Shown here: positions 33,998 through 44,299 of the stretch, piece by piece
Position numbering within the stretch: position 1 is the stretch's first letter
How the letters are laid out: each line of letters starts with the position of its first letter
Assembly (NCBI RefSeq): GCF_036373705.1
Contig: NC_089863.1
Location: forward strand, 35,987,227-36,051,226
From: Amia ocellicauda
Taxonomy: Eukaryota > Chordata > Actinopteri > Amiiformes > Amiidae
Length of the DNA: 64,000 nucleotides
Reading direction: 5' to 3'
Translations under genes and position numbers: made by a program
Notes under the pieces: model-generated
What the model saw: only the letters and a program-made list of their open reading frames with translations
What the model was told of the DNA's origin: nothing
The model's database searches: none

Positions 33998-35872
33998 TTA
34001 ACTCAGCAGTGTGGTACAGATGACACTGAGGAGTTGCCTTATCTGGGCCAGCTGGGCAGCATCGGGCCTCCAGGCTCTGGAAGCCGCTGCTGCGTGGCTG
34101 TGTGGCTGTGCTGGTCCCCGGCTGTCCGCTCTGCTGTGCTGGACGGGCCCTCTGGGGATGGGGGGGTGGGGAATGGGGCCGCGGGGTCTCAGGGGCTGGG
34201 GCTGGGGTGGAGCCGGTGGCTGGGGATGTGGCCGGGGGCTGGGGGGTTTGCTCCTGGTCTCGAGGTGGGGGTGTGTGGGGTTTCGGCCCAGGGTTGTGTC
34301 CTTGAGGACCTTTGAGATGATCCTCACACCCGTCTTGTTGAGGTGGACGTGGTCATACAGGTGATGTGGCTGGATGTCTCAGTGGTGTGCCAGGTGGACG
34401 TTGGGGAGGAGGGCACATCTTCGGGACACTTCTGCGTTGATGGCCTGGATGATGTGCAGGGGCACGTCTGTGCGGGGCAGCAGTGTGGAGATGGAAATTT
34501 TGGCAGTTGGGAATTCCTCTGTGGCTTTCGTTGCTACCTGTCTCAGGGCTGAGGCCACATCGCCCCTGCGGGCACTCAGGTCGTTAGTGCCGGTGTGGAT
34601 GAGGATGTGTTTGACTTGGCAAAGCCTCCTCTTGGAGAGCAGCTCCAGGGCTCTCTGTGCTGTGGAGCACCAAAGCTTTTTCACTTTTCGCCCAGGGAAG
34701 AGGCGCCTCTCAACCAGGAACTTCCCATTGGATTCGCTCAGAATGACCACCTCTGCGTTGACCTGCCACTCCGGGTTTGCGTCGGGAGTGGTGGGGGCAG
34801 CGGGTGTGTTTTGGGGGAGTGGCGTTTCAGGGGGTTGTGTATTAGTGGCAGGTCTGGTGATAGTGGGTGTGTCAGGAGTGGTGGGGAGTGTGGGTGGATC
34901 AGTGGGTGCGTCAGGGGTTGGAGGTGTTGTGGGGTCAGTGCAGTGCAGTCTCTGTGCTCCAGTGATGTGTAGCTCCTCTCTTAGCTCCTCCAGCTGGCTC
35001 TGCAGGCTCCTTAGCTGGCTGTGCTGGGGTGTCCTGGTCAGCTCCTCCCTCGCTCTGCGCAGCTCCGTCCTCAGGGTTTGGCTCTGCTCCTCCAGGTCTC
35101 TCACTGCTGCTCTCAGCTCATGGATCTCAGCCTTGTGCTGCATCTTTAGTCTGTGCATCTCATCCCGGAGCTGATCGCACAAGGAGGTCTGGGCCAGGGT
35201 GCTCAAGGTCTGCTCCCTGAACTCCGCAAACTCCAGCTCCAGCACTGATAGGCATTCCTTTAGTGTTTTAATGTTGCTGGAGAGTTTTGGGGAGACAGGG
35301 GGGCAGTCTGTGGGAGATGGGGCACTGTCTGGCTCCGTGTGGCTGGGGGCAGACTGCAGGGTGGCCGGCTCTGGCTCTTGTTTCTCTACCTCAGTCTGCT
35401 GCTTTGAGGTGTGGAAGCCGAGAGCTAATTGGTCCAGGCTGCTCTCGCTGCCCTGCACCATGATGGTCCCGTTGTGGTATACATTAAAAGTGAGCATCAC
35501 ACTGTCTGTGTCTTTCTCTACCAGCACTGAGATCTGCCTGCCTCTGCTAATGCCCCTCTTGTTGTTATTGGGGTATGTCTGGCACAGGGTTTTGTGAAAG
35601 GCGGTGTAGAACAGTAGATTGTTCTTGACCCTGTTTTCTCCTTTACCGGTGTAGTCTAGGATGAGGGTCTCAGGAGATGCTCTCATCACAGCTTGTTTGT
35701 AGTCCTTCTTAGCCTGTGCAGAGCGAATGTCTTCAGGGTATCGGATTTCAAAAGGCAGCTCTGCAGTCAGACTGCTGTTCGATAGATTTCTATCAGTCTC
35801 AGTGGCAGTTGGGCTCTCTCCTACTGTCACTCTATTCAAATCGGAGCTCTGCATTTTCATTGGCTGAGTCAA
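33998..35872 (-). pseudogene. LINE ORF1 with coiled coil and SGNH-esterase domain
   Basis: The open frame runs from the ATG at 35872 to a TGA at 34376-34378 and resumes in the same frame to 33998. Residues 1-160 are an N-terminal domain (MTQPMKMQSSDLNRVTVGES). Residues about 205-310 are a long coiled coil with many Glu, Arg and Leu. A Pro/Thr-rich linker follows. From about residue 370 there is an SGNH-hydrolase-like fold with VVILSESNGKF (block I), ILIHTGTNDL (block III) and, past the TGA, DHVHLNKTG (block V, catalytic Asp/His). The same TGA exists in the copy at 19491. Thus the C-terminus with the catalytic His is cut off in both unless the stop is read through. Confidence 0.82.
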
Positions 35873-36170
35873 CTACTGAGAATGCTTATTTATTTTATTA
35901 ATACATATTTTTTTGTTTAATTATTTGTCTCTTACCTCCAATTCTTGTCTTCAGCTTTTCTTTTCTGACTTTTCTTCCTGAACTGTCTCTCTGCTTTCTT
36001 CTTTTTGTGTTTCTCTTAAAATTATTATTTTTTGAATACTTTTTCTTCTGAATTTCTATTCCATGTCTTCTGTGTATGTTTATAGTGCTATATATTCATT
36101 TGTAAATCACAAATTAAATCCGCTTATGTATAAAAACAAATGTTTTTTAGGAGCTCATATTCCTCTCTCT

Positions 36171-36243
36171 CTCTCTCTCTCTCTCAATTCATTTCATTTG
36201 TATTGTCAAAGCAATTGGACATACATAAACATACATACATATA
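36171..36243 (-). repeat. (CT)n and R-type 3' tail
   Basis: A CT tract, then the CATTTGTATTGTCAAAGCAA tail and ATAC units up to the DD36E element. In the duplicate at 21.2-22.1 kb a whole R copy is present at this place. Confidence 0.7.
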
Positions 36244-37380
36244 CACTCACCTAAAGGATTATTAGGAACACCTGTTGAATTTCTCATTAATGCAATTATC
36301 TAATCAACCAATCACATGGCAGTTGCTTCAATGCATTTAGGGGTGTGGTCCTGGTCAAGACAATCTCCTGAACTCCAAACTGAATGTCTGAATGGGAATG
36401 AAAGGTGATTTAAGCAATTTTGAGCGTGGCATGGTTGTTGGTGCCAGACGGGCCGGTCTGAGTATTTCACAATCTGCTCAGTTACTGGGATTTTCACGCA
36501 CAACCATTTCTAGGGTTTACAAAGAATGGTGTGAAAAGGGAAAAACATCCAGTATGCGGCAGTCCTGTGGGCGAAAATGCCTTGTTGATGCTAGAGGTCA
36601 GAGGAGAATGGGCCGACTGATTCAAGCTGATAGAAGAGCAACTTTGACTGAAATAACCACTCGCTACAACCGAGGTATGCAGCAAAGCATTTGTGAAGCC
36701 ACAACACGTACAACCTTGAGGCGGATGGGCTACAACAGCAGAAGACCCCACCGGGTACCACTCATCTCCACTACAAATAGGAAAAAGAGGTGAGACATTC
36801 AGATGGTAGAGTCAGAATTTGGCGTAAACAGAATGAGAACATGGATCCATCATGTCTTGTTACCACTGTGCAGGCTGGTGGTGGTGGTGTAATGGTGTGG
36901 GGGATGTCTTCTTGGCACACTTTAGGCCCCTTAGTGCCAATTGGGCATCGTTTAAATGCTACGGCCTACCTGAGCATTGTTTCTGACCATGTCCATCCCT
37001 TTTTGACCACCATGTACCCATCCTCTGATGGCTACTTCCAGCAGGATAATGCACCATGTCACAAAGGTCGAATCATTTCAAATTGGTTTCTTGAACATGA
37101 CAATGAGTTCACTGTACTAAACTGGCCCCCACAGTCACCAGATCTCAACCCAATAGAGCATCTTTGGGATGTGGTGGAACGGGAGCTTCGTGCCCTGGAT
37201 GTGCATCCCACAAATCTCCATCAACTGCAAGATGCTATCCTATCAATATGGGCCAACATTTCTAAAGAATGCTTTCAGCACCTTGTTGAATCAATGCCAT
37301 GTAGAATTAAAGCAGTTCTGAAGGCGAAAGAGGGTCAAACACAGTATTAGTATGGTGTTCCTAATAATCCTTTAGGTGAG
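36244..37380 (+). mobile_element. DD36E Tc1/mariner transposon, deleted copy
   Basis: Over 95% identical by eye to 22143-23363, same orientation, with the left terminal repeat complete. An 82 bp internal deletion (corresponding to 22690-22771) shifts the frame and removes the first catalytic Asp. The right terminal repeat stops at GGTGAG, losing its last 2-3 bases and the TA, and runs directly into the 5S rDNA spacer. Non-autonomous. Confidence 0.9.
36392..37350 (+). pseudogene. DD36E transposase, broken by an 82 bp deletion
   Basis: The N-terminal DNA-binding half (36392-36790) is open and nearly identical to the intact copy. After the deletion the frame ends at once, and the C-terminal half (D246 and E283 equivalents, FQQDNAPCH and NPIEHLWD) continues in another frame to 37350. 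The first catalytic Asp (AWSDESRF) is gone, so the protein cannot be catalytic. Confidence 0.9.
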
Positions 37381-37576
37381 TTCATCGTAGCTCTTAATAC
37401 TCTCTTTCTGTCTGGAGGAGATATAATTGAAGTATTGTACACGTACCCGGCTACTTTCAACACCCATTGCTGCACTGATATTTTTCCCTCCATTTTTCTT
37501 TATCCATTTTTTTTTTGCTGGAAGTTCCGTCAATACCCGTCAGCCTTTAAGAGACATCATGCAGCCAGGCCTCTTG

Positions 37577-37694
37577 GCTTGCGGCCACACCGTCCTGAAC
37601 GCGTCCAATCTCATCAGATCTCGGAAGCTAAACGGGGCAAGGGTTCGTCAGTACTTGGATGGGTGACCTCCTGGAGATATCAGGTGCTGCAAGT
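37577..37694 (+). rRNA. 5S rRNA gene, copy 1 (diverged)
   Basis: First gene of the array. It has extra changes in the A-box/IE region (GGGGCAAGGGTTCGTCAG) and lacks a clean T4 terminator (AAGTTATTTC follows), so it is probably a pseudogene. Confidence 0.85.
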
Positions 37695-37910
37695 TATTTC
37701 GTCTCCTGGGTAACTTTATCGTAGCTCTAAATACTCTCTTTCTGTCTGGAGGAGATATAATTGAAGAATTGTACACATACCCGGCTACTTTCAACACCCT
37801 TTGCTGCACTGATATTTTTCCCTCCATTTTTCTTTTTTCTTTTTTATTTTGCTGGAAGTTCCGTCAATAACCTCCAGCCTTTAAGAGACATCATGCAGCC
37901 AGGCCTCTTG

Positions 37911-38028
37911 GCTTGAGGCCACACCGGCCTGAACGCGCCCGATCTCGTCAGATCTCGGAAGCTAAACGGGGCAGGGCCTGGTCAGTACTTTGATGGGAGA
38001 CCTCCTGGAAATACCAGGTGCTGCTAGC
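37911..38028 (+). rRNA. 5S rRNA gene, copy 2
   Basis: Close to the array consensus. Changes: GCTTGAGGCC at the 5' end, TGATGGGAG in the C box, GCTGCTAGC at the 3' end. T5 terminator. Confidence 0.93.
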
Positions 38029-38240
38029 TTTTTCGTCTCCTGGGTAACTTCATCGTAGCTCTTAATACTCTCTTTCAGTCTGCAGGAGATATAATTGAAG
38101 AATTGTACATGTACCCGGCTACATTCAACACCCTTTGCTGCACTGATATTTTTCCATCCATTTTTCTTTTTTTTTTTTTTGCTGGAAGTTCCGTCAATAC
38201 CCGCCAACCTTTAAGAGACATCATGCAGCCAGGCCTCTCG

Positions 38241-38358
38241 GCTTGCGGACACAAAGTCCTGAATGCGCCCGATCTCGTCAGATCTCGGAAACTAAACGGG
38301 GCAGGGCCTGGTCAGTACTTCGATGGGAGATCTCCTGGAAATACCAGGTGCTGCCAGC
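38241..38358 (+). rRNA. 5S rRNA gene, copy 3
   Basis: Changes: GCTTGCGGACACAAAGTC near the 5' end, AACTAAACGGGG in the A box, CGATGGGAGATC in the C box, GCTGCCAGC at the 3' end. T5 terminator. It shares several changes with copy 26. Confidence 0.92.
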
Positions 38359-38578
38359 TTTTTACGTCTCCTGGGGAACTTCATCGTAGCTCTTAATACT
38401 CTCTTTCTGTCTGGAGAAGACATAATTGAAGAATTGTACACGTACCCGGCTACTTTCAACACCCTTTCCTGCACTGATATTTTTCCCTCCATTTTTCTAT
38501 TTTTTTTTTTTTTTTTTTGCTGGAAATTCCGTCAATACCCGCCAGCCTTTAAGAGACATCATGCAGCCAGGCATCTCG

Positions 38579-38696
38579 GCTTGCGGCCACACCATCCTGA
38601 ACGCGCCCGATCTCGTCAGATCTCGGAAGCTAAACGGGGCAGGACCTGGTCAGTACATGAATGTGAGACCTCCTGGAAATACCTGGTGCTGCAAGC
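38579..38696 (+). rRNA. 5S rRNA gene, copy 4 (subtype B)
   Basis: Subtype B, defined by CATGAATGTGAG in place of CTTGGATGGGAG within the IE/C-box control region. T4 terminator. Other parts match the consensus. Confidence 0.92.
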
Positions 38697-38913
38697 TTTT
38701 ACGTCTCCTGGGTAACTTTATCGTAGCTCTTAATACTCTCTATCTGTCTGGAGGAGATATAATTGAAGTATTGTACACGTACCCAGCTACTGTCAACACC
38801 ATTTGCTGCACTGATATTTTTCCATCCATTTTTCTTTTTTTTTTTTTTTTTTTGCTGGAAGTTCCGTCAATACCCGCCAACCTTTAAGAGACATCATGCA
38901 GCCAGGCCTCTTG

Positions 38914-39031
38914 GCTTGCGGCCACACCGTCCTGAATGCGTCCGATCTCGTCAGATCTCGGAAGCTAAATGGGGCAGGGCCTGGTCAGTACTTGGATGGG
39001 AGACCTCCTAGAAATACCAGGTGCTGCAAGC
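38914..39031 (+). rRNA. 5S rRNA gene, copy 5
   Basis: Near consensus, with AATGCGTCC near position 25, CTAAATGGGG in the A box and CCTAGAAATACC in place of CCTGGAAATACC. T5 terminator. Confidence 0.94.
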
Positions 39032-39241
39032 TTTTTACGTCTCCTGGGTAACTTCATCGTAGCTCTTAATACTCTCTTTCTGTCTCCAGGAGATATAATT
39101 GAAGAATTGTACACGTACCCGGCTACTTTCAACACCCTTTGCTGCACTGGTATATTTCCCTCTATTGTTCCTTTTTTTTTTGGTGGCAGTTCCGTCAATA
39201 CCCGCCAGCCTTTAAGAGACATCATGCAGCCAGGCATCTCG

Positions 39242-39359
39242 GCTTGCGGCCACACCATCCTGAACGCGCCCGATCTCGTCAGATCTCGGAAGCTAAACGG
39301 GGCAGGACCTGGTCAGTACATGAAAGTGAGACCTCCTGGAAATACCTAGTGCTGCAAGC
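39242..39359 (+). rRNA. 5S rRNA gene, copy 6 (subtype B)
   Basis: Subtype B with CATGAAAGTGAG in the control region and ACCTAGTGCTGCAAGC at the 3' end. T4 terminator. Confidence 0.92.
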
Positions 39360-39584
39360 TTTTACGTCTCCTGGGTAACTTTATCGTAGCTCTCAATACT
39401 CTCTCTCTGTCTGGAGGAGATATAATTGAAGTATTGTACACGTATCCAGCTACTGTCAACACCCTTTGCTGCACTGATATTTTTCCATCCATTTTTCTTT
39501 TTTCTTTTTTTCTTTTTTTTTTTTGCTGGAAGTTCCGTCAATACCCGCCAACCTTTAAGAGACATCATGCAGCCAGGCCTTTCG

Positions 39585-39702
39585 GCTTGTGGCCACACCG
39601 TCCTGAATGCGCCCGATCTCGTAAGATCTCGGAAGCTAAACGGGGCAGGACCTGGTCAGTACTTGGATGGGAGACCTCCTGGAAATACCTGGTGCTGCAA
39701 GA
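39585..39702 (+). rRNA. 5S rRNA gene, copy 7
   Basis: GCTTGTGGCC start, CTCGTAAGATC in the loop, intact GGATGGGAG C box, final base A instead of C (CAAGATTTT), which unpairs the terminal base pair. T4 terminator. Confidence 0.92.
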
Positions 39703-39926
39703 TTTTACGTCTCCTGGGTAACTTTATCGTAGCTCTTAGTTCTTTCTTTCTGTCTAGAGGAGATATAATTGAAGAATTGTACACGTACCCAGCTACTGTC
39801 AACACCCTTTGCTGCACTGATATTTTTCCATCCATTTTTCTTTTTTTTTTTTTTTTTTTTTTTTTTGCTGGAAGTTCTGTCAATACCCGCCAACCTTTAA
39901 GAGACATCATGCAGCCAGGCCTTTCG

Positions 39927-40044
39927 GCTTGTGGCCACACCGTCCTGAATGCGCCCGATCTCGTCAGATCTTGGAAGCTAAACGGGGCAGGACCTGGTCA
40001 GTACATGAATGTGAGACCTCCTGGAAATACCTGGTGCTGCAAGC
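39927..40044 (+). rRNA. 5S rRNA gene, copy 8 (subtype B)
   Basis: GCTTGTGGCC start, GATCTTGGAAGC, and the subtype B CATGAATGTGAG control-region variant. T4 terminator. Confidence 0.92.
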
Positions 40045-40260
40045 TTTTACGTCTCCTGGGTAACTTTATCGTAGCTCTTAATACTCTCTATCTGTCTGGA
40101 GGAGATATATTTGAAGAATTGTACACGTACCCGGCTACTTTCAACACCCTTTCCTGCACTGATATTTTTCCATCCATTTTTCTTTTTTTTTTTTTTTTTT
40201 GCTGGAAATTCCGTCAATACACGCCAGCCTTTAAGAGACATCATGCAGCCAGACATCTCG

Positions 40261-40378
40261 GCTTGCGGCCACACCGTCCTGAACGCGCCCGATCTCGTCA
40301 GATCTCGGAAGCTAAACGGGGCAGGACCTGGTCAGTACTTGAATGTGAGACCTCCTGGAAATACCTGGTGCTGCAAGC
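40261..40378 (+). rRNA. 5S rRNA gene, copy 9
   Basis: Consensus 5' half. C box reads CTTGAATGTGAG, intermediate between the main type and subtype B. T4 terminator. Confidence 0.93.
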
Positions 40379-40594
40379 TTTTACGTCTCCTGGGTAACTT
40401 TATCGTAGCTCTTAATACTCTCTATCTGTCTGGAGGAGATATAATTGAAGAATTGTACACGTACCCGGCTACCTTCAACACGCTTTGCTGCACTGATATT
40501 TTTCCCTCCATTTTTCTTTTTTCTTTTGTTTCTTGCTGGAAGTTCCATCAATACCCTCCAGCCTTTAAGAGACATCATGCAGCCAGGCCTCTTG

Positions 40595-40712
40595 GCTTGA
40601 GGCCACACCGTCCTGAAGACGCAAGATCTCGTCAGATCTCGGAAGAAAAACTGGGCAGGGCCTGGTCAGTAATTGGATGGTTGACCTCCTGGAAATACCA
40701 GGTGCTGAAAGC
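40595..40712 (+). rRNA. 5S rRNA gene, copy 10 (probable pseudogene)
   Basis: The most damaged control region in the array: A box GGAAGAAAAACTGGGC instead of GGAAGCTAAACGGGGC, plus CGCAAGATC, TAATTGGATGGTTGAC and GCTGAAAGC. T5 terminator. Unlikely to bind TFIIIA normally. Confidence 0.88.
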
Positions 40713-40934
40713 TTTTTACATCTCCTGGGTAACTTCAGCGTAGCTCTTAATACTCTCATTCAGTCTGGAGGAGATATAATTGAAGAATTGTACATGTACC
40801 CGGCTACTTTCAACACCCTGTCCTGCACTGATATTTTTCCCTCCATTTTTCTATTTATTTATTTTTTATTTTTTGCTGGAAGTTCCGTCAATACCCGCCA
40901 GCCTTTAAGAGACATCATGCAGCCAGGCCTCTTG

Positions 40935-41052
40935 GCTTGCGGCCACACCGTCCTGAACACGCCCGATCTCATCAGATCTCGGAAGCTAAGCGGGGCAGGG
41001 CCTGGTCAGTACTTGGATGGGTGACCTCCTGGAAATACCAGGTGCTGCAAGC
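40935..41052 (+). rRNA. 5S rRNA gene, copy 11 (closest to canonical A box)
   Basis: Has AACACGCCC and GCTAAGCGGGGC, nearer to typical vertebrate 5S than its neighbours, with GGATGGGTGACC in the C box. T5 terminator. Confidence 0.94.
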
Positions 41053-41269
41053 TTTTTACGTCTCCTGGGTAACTTCATCATAGCTCTTAATACTCTCTTC
41101 CAGTCTGTAGGAGATATTATTGAAGAATTGTACACGTACCCGGCTACTTTCAAAACCCTTTGCTGCACTGATATTTTTCCCTCCATTTTTCTTTTTTCTT
41201 TTTTTTTTTGCTGGAAGTTCCGTCAATACCCGCCAGCCTTAAAGAGACATCATGCAGCCGGGCCTCTCG

Positions 41270-41387
41270 GCTTTCGGCCACACCGTCCTGAATGCGCATG
41301 ATATCGTCAGATCTCGGAAGCTAAACGGGGCAGGACCTGGTCAGTACTTGAATGTGAGACCTCCTGGAAATACCAGGTGCTGCAAGC
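41270..41387 (+). rRNA. 5S rRNA gene, copy 12
   Basis: GCTTTCGGCC start, GCGCATGATATCG in place of GCGCCCGATCTCG, CTTGAATGTGAG C box. T4 terminator. Copy 17 is practically identical. Confidence 0.91.
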
Positions 41388-41608
41388 TTTTACGTCTCCT
41401 GGGTAACTTTATCGTAGCTCTTAATACTCTCTCTCAGTCTGCAGGAGATATAATTGAAGAATTGTACACGTACCCGGCTACTTTCAACACCCTTTCCTGC
41501 ACTGATATTTTTCCCTCCATTTTTCTATTTTTTTTTTTTTTTTCTTTTGCTGGAAGTTCCGTCAATACCCGCCAACCTTTAAGAGACATCATGCAGCAAG
41601 GCCTTTCG

Positions 41609-41725
41609 GCTTGTGGCCACACCGTCCTGAATGCGCCCGATCTCGTCAGATCTCGGAAGCTGAACGGGGCAGGGTCTGGTCAGTACTTGGATGGGAGACC
41701 TCCTAGAAATACCAGTGCTGCAAGC
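41609..41725 (+). rRNA. 5S rRNA gene, copy 13 (1 bp shorter)
   Basis: GCTTGTGGCC start, GCTGAACGGGGC A box, and ACCAGTGCTG with one G missing in the 3' strand of helix V. T5 terminator. Confidence 0.9.
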
Positions 41726-41935
41726 TTTTTACGTCTCCTGGGTAACTTCATCGTAGCTCTTAATACTCTCTTTCTGTCTCCAGGAGATATAATTGAAGAA
41801 TTGTACACGTACCCGGCTACTTTCAACACCCTTTGCTGCACTGGTACATTTCCCTGTATTTTTCTTTTTTTTTTTGCTGGCAGTTCCGTCAATACCCGCC
41901 AGCCTTTAAGAGACATCATGTAGCCAGGCATCTCG

Positions 41936-42053
41936 GCTTGCGGCCACACCATCCTGAACGCGCCCGATCTCGTCAGATCTCGGAAGCTAAACGGGGCAGG
42001 ACCTGGTCAGTACATGAATGTGAGACCTCCTGGAAATACCTAGTGCTGCAAGC
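41936..42053 (+). rRNA. 5S rRNA gene, copy 14 (subtype B)
   Basis: Subtype B (CATGAATGTGAG) with ACCTAGTGCTGCAAGC at the end. T4 terminator. The unit closely matches the unit of copy 6. Confidence 0.92.
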
Positions 42054-42278
42054 TTTTACGTCTCCTGGGTAACTTTATCGTAGCTCTTAATACTCTCTCT
42101 CTGTCTGGTGGAGATATAATTGAAGTATTGTACACGTATCCAGCTACTGTCAACACCCTTTGCTGCACTGATATTTTTCCATCCATTTTTATTTTTTATT
42201 TTTTTATTTTTATTTTTTGCTGGAAGTTCCGTCAATACCCGCCAACCTTTAAGAGACATCATGCAGCCAGGCCTTTCG

Positions 42279-42396
42279 GCTTGTGGCCACACCGTCCTGA
42301 ACGCGCCCGATCTCGTCAGATCTCGGAAGCTAAACGGGGCAGGGCCTGGTCAGTACTTGGATGGGAGACCTCCTAGAAATACCAGGTGCTGCAAGC
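42279..42396 (+). rRNA. 5S rRNA gene, copy 15
   Basis: One of the copies nearest the consensus: GCTTGTGGCC start, CTAGAAATACC, otherwise as consensus. T5 terminator. Confidence 0.95.
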
Positions 42397-42617
42397 TTTT
42401 TACGTCTCCTGGGTAACTTCATCGTAGCTCTTAATACTCTCTTTCTGTCTCCAGGAGATATAATTGAAGAATTGTACACGTACCCGGCTACTTTCAACAC
42501 CCTTTCCTGCACTGATATTTTTCCCTCCATTTTTCTATTTTTTTTTTTTTTTTTTTTGCTGGAAGTTCCGTCAATACCCGCCAACCTTTAAGAGACATCA
42601 TGCAGCCAGGCCTTTCG

Positions 42618-42735
42618 GCTTGTGGCCACACCGTCCTGAATGCGCCCGATCGCGTAAGATCTCGGAAGCTGAACGGGGCAGGGTCTGGTCAGTACTTGGA
42701 TGGGAGACCTCCTAGAAATACCAGGTGCTGCAAGC
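42618..42735 (+). rRNA. 5S rRNA gene, copy 16
   Basis: GCTTGTGGCC start, GATCGCGTAAGATC in helix III/loop, GCTGAACGGGGC A box, intact GGATGGGAG C box. T5 terminator. Confidence 0.92.
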
Positions 42736-42952
42736 TTTTTACGTCTCCTGGGTAACTTCATCGTAGCTCTTAATACTCTCTTTCAGTCTGTAGGAGATAT
42801 TATTGAAGAATTGTACACGTACCCGGCTACTTTCAAAACCCTTTGCTGTTGTGATATTTTTCCCTCCATTTTTCTTTTTTCTTTTTTTTTTTGCTGGAAG
42901 TTCCGTCAATACCCGCCAGCCTTAAAGAGACATCATGCAGCCGGGCCTCTCG

Positions 42953-43070
42953 GCTTTCGGCCACACCGTCCTGAATGCGCATGATATCGTCAGATCTCGG
43001 AAGCTAAACGGGGCAGGACCTGGTCAGTACTTGAATGTGAGACCTCCTGGAAATACCAGGTGCTGCAAGC
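42953..43070 (+). rRNA. 5S rRNA gene, copy 17 (twin of copy 12)
   Basis: Same rare changes as copy 12 (GCTTTCGGCC, GCGCATGATATCG, CTTGAATGTGAG), 1,683 bp (five units) away. T4 terminator. Confidence 0.91.
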
Positions 43071-43282
43071 TTTTACGTCTCCTGGGTAACTTTATCGTAG
43101 CTCTTAATTCTCTCTTTCTGTCTGCAGGAGATTTAATTGAAGAATTGTACACGTACCCAGCTACTGTCAACACCCTTTGCTGCACTGATATTTTTCCATC
43201 CATTTTTCTTTTTTTTTTTTTTGCTGGTAGTTCCGTCAATACCCGCCAACCTTTAAGAGACATCATGCAGCCAGGCCTTTCG

Positions 43283-43400
43283 GCTTGTGGCCACACCGTC
43301 CTGAATGCGCCCGATCTCGTCAGATCTCGGAAGCTAAACGGGGCAGGGCCTGGTCAGTACTTGGATGGGAGACCTCCTAGAAATACCAGGTGCTGCAAGC
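43283..43400 (+). rRNA. 5S rRNA gene, copy 18
   Basis: Near consensus with GCTTGTGGCC and AATGCGCCC, intact C box. T5 terminator. Confidence 0.95.
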
Positions 43401-43611
43401 TTTTTACGTCTCCTGGGTGACTTCATCGTAGCTCTTAATACTCTCTTTCTGTCTCCAGGAGATATAATTGAAGAATTGTACACGTACCCGGCTACTTTCA
43501 ACACCCTTTGCTGCACTGGTATATTTCCCTCTATTTTTCTTTTTTTTTTTTGCTGGCAGTTCCGTCAATACCCGCCAGCCTTTAAGAGACATCATGCAGC
43601 CAGGCATCTCG

Positions 43612-43729
43612 GCTTGCGGCCACACCATCCTGAACGTGCCCGATCTCGTCAGATCTCGGAAGCTAAACGGGGCAGGACCTGGTCAGTACATGAATGTGAG
43701 ACCTCCTGGAAGTACCTGGTGCTGCTAGC
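43612..43729 (+). rRNA. 5S rRNA gene, copy 19 (subtype B)
   Basis: Subtype B (CATGAATGTGAG), AACGTGCCC, GGAAGTACCTGG and GCTGCTAGC at the end. T4 terminator. Confidence 0.92.
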
Positions 43730-43865
43730 TTTTACGTCTCCTGGGTAACTTTATCGTAGCTCTTAATACTCTCTATCTGTCTGGAGGAGATATAATTGAA
43801 GTATTGTACACGTACCCAGCTACTGTCAACACCCTTTGCTGCACTGATATTTTTCCATCCATTTT

Positions 43866-43904
<39 letters not shown>

Positions 43905-43960
43905 GAAGTTCCGTCAATACCCGCCAACCTTTAAGAGACATCATGCAGCCAGGCCTCTCG

Positions 43961-44078
43961 GCTTGCGTCCACACCGTCCTGAACGCGCCCGATCGCGTAA
44001 GATCTCGGAAGCTAAACGGGGCAGGACCTGGTCAGTACTTGGATGGGAGACCTCCTGGAAATACCTGGTGCTGCAAGC
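43961..44078 (+). rRNA. 5S rRNA gene, copy 20
   Basis: GCTTGCGTCC start, GATCGCGTAAGATC, intact A and C boxes. T4 terminator. The T run in the preceding spacer is the longest in the array. Confidence 0.93.
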
Positions 44079-44207
44079 TTTTACGTGTCCTGGGTAACTT
44101 TATCGTAGCTCTTAATTCTCTCTTTCTGTCTGCAGGAGATTTAATTGAAGAATTGTACACGTATCCAGCTACTGTCAACACCCTTTGCTGCACTGATATT
44201 TTTCCAT

Positions 44208-44243
<36 letters not shown>

Positions 44244-44299
44244 GAAGTTCCGTCAATACCCGCCAACCTTTAAGAGACACCATTCAGCCAGGCCTCTCG

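Larger units (their letters stand above)
30303..36170 (-). mobile_element. Nearly full-length LINE with SGNH-esterase ORF1
   Basis: About 5.9 kb on the minus strand: 5' region (36170-35873), ORF1 (35872-33998), a spacer, ORF2 (33786-30559) with endonuclease and reverse transcriptase, and a 3' end finishing in GCCAATAAAGCACCTTTGAA followed by TTGAA-type repeats. An esterase-bearing ORF1 is known from CR1/L2-group LINEs, whereas the RT box RQGCSLSP and the C-terminal CCHC-like knuckle recall I/Nimb-type elements, so the clade is left open. ORF2 is broken into several frames. The 5' part is duplicated at 19491-21172. Confidence 0.85.

Noticed and set aside
34374-35174. 266-codon plus-strand frame opposite the LINE ORF1
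   Set aside because: Antisense to the coiled-coil and esterase ORF. Its Ser/Gly/Val-rich sequence reflects the Pro/Thr-rich linker read backwards.
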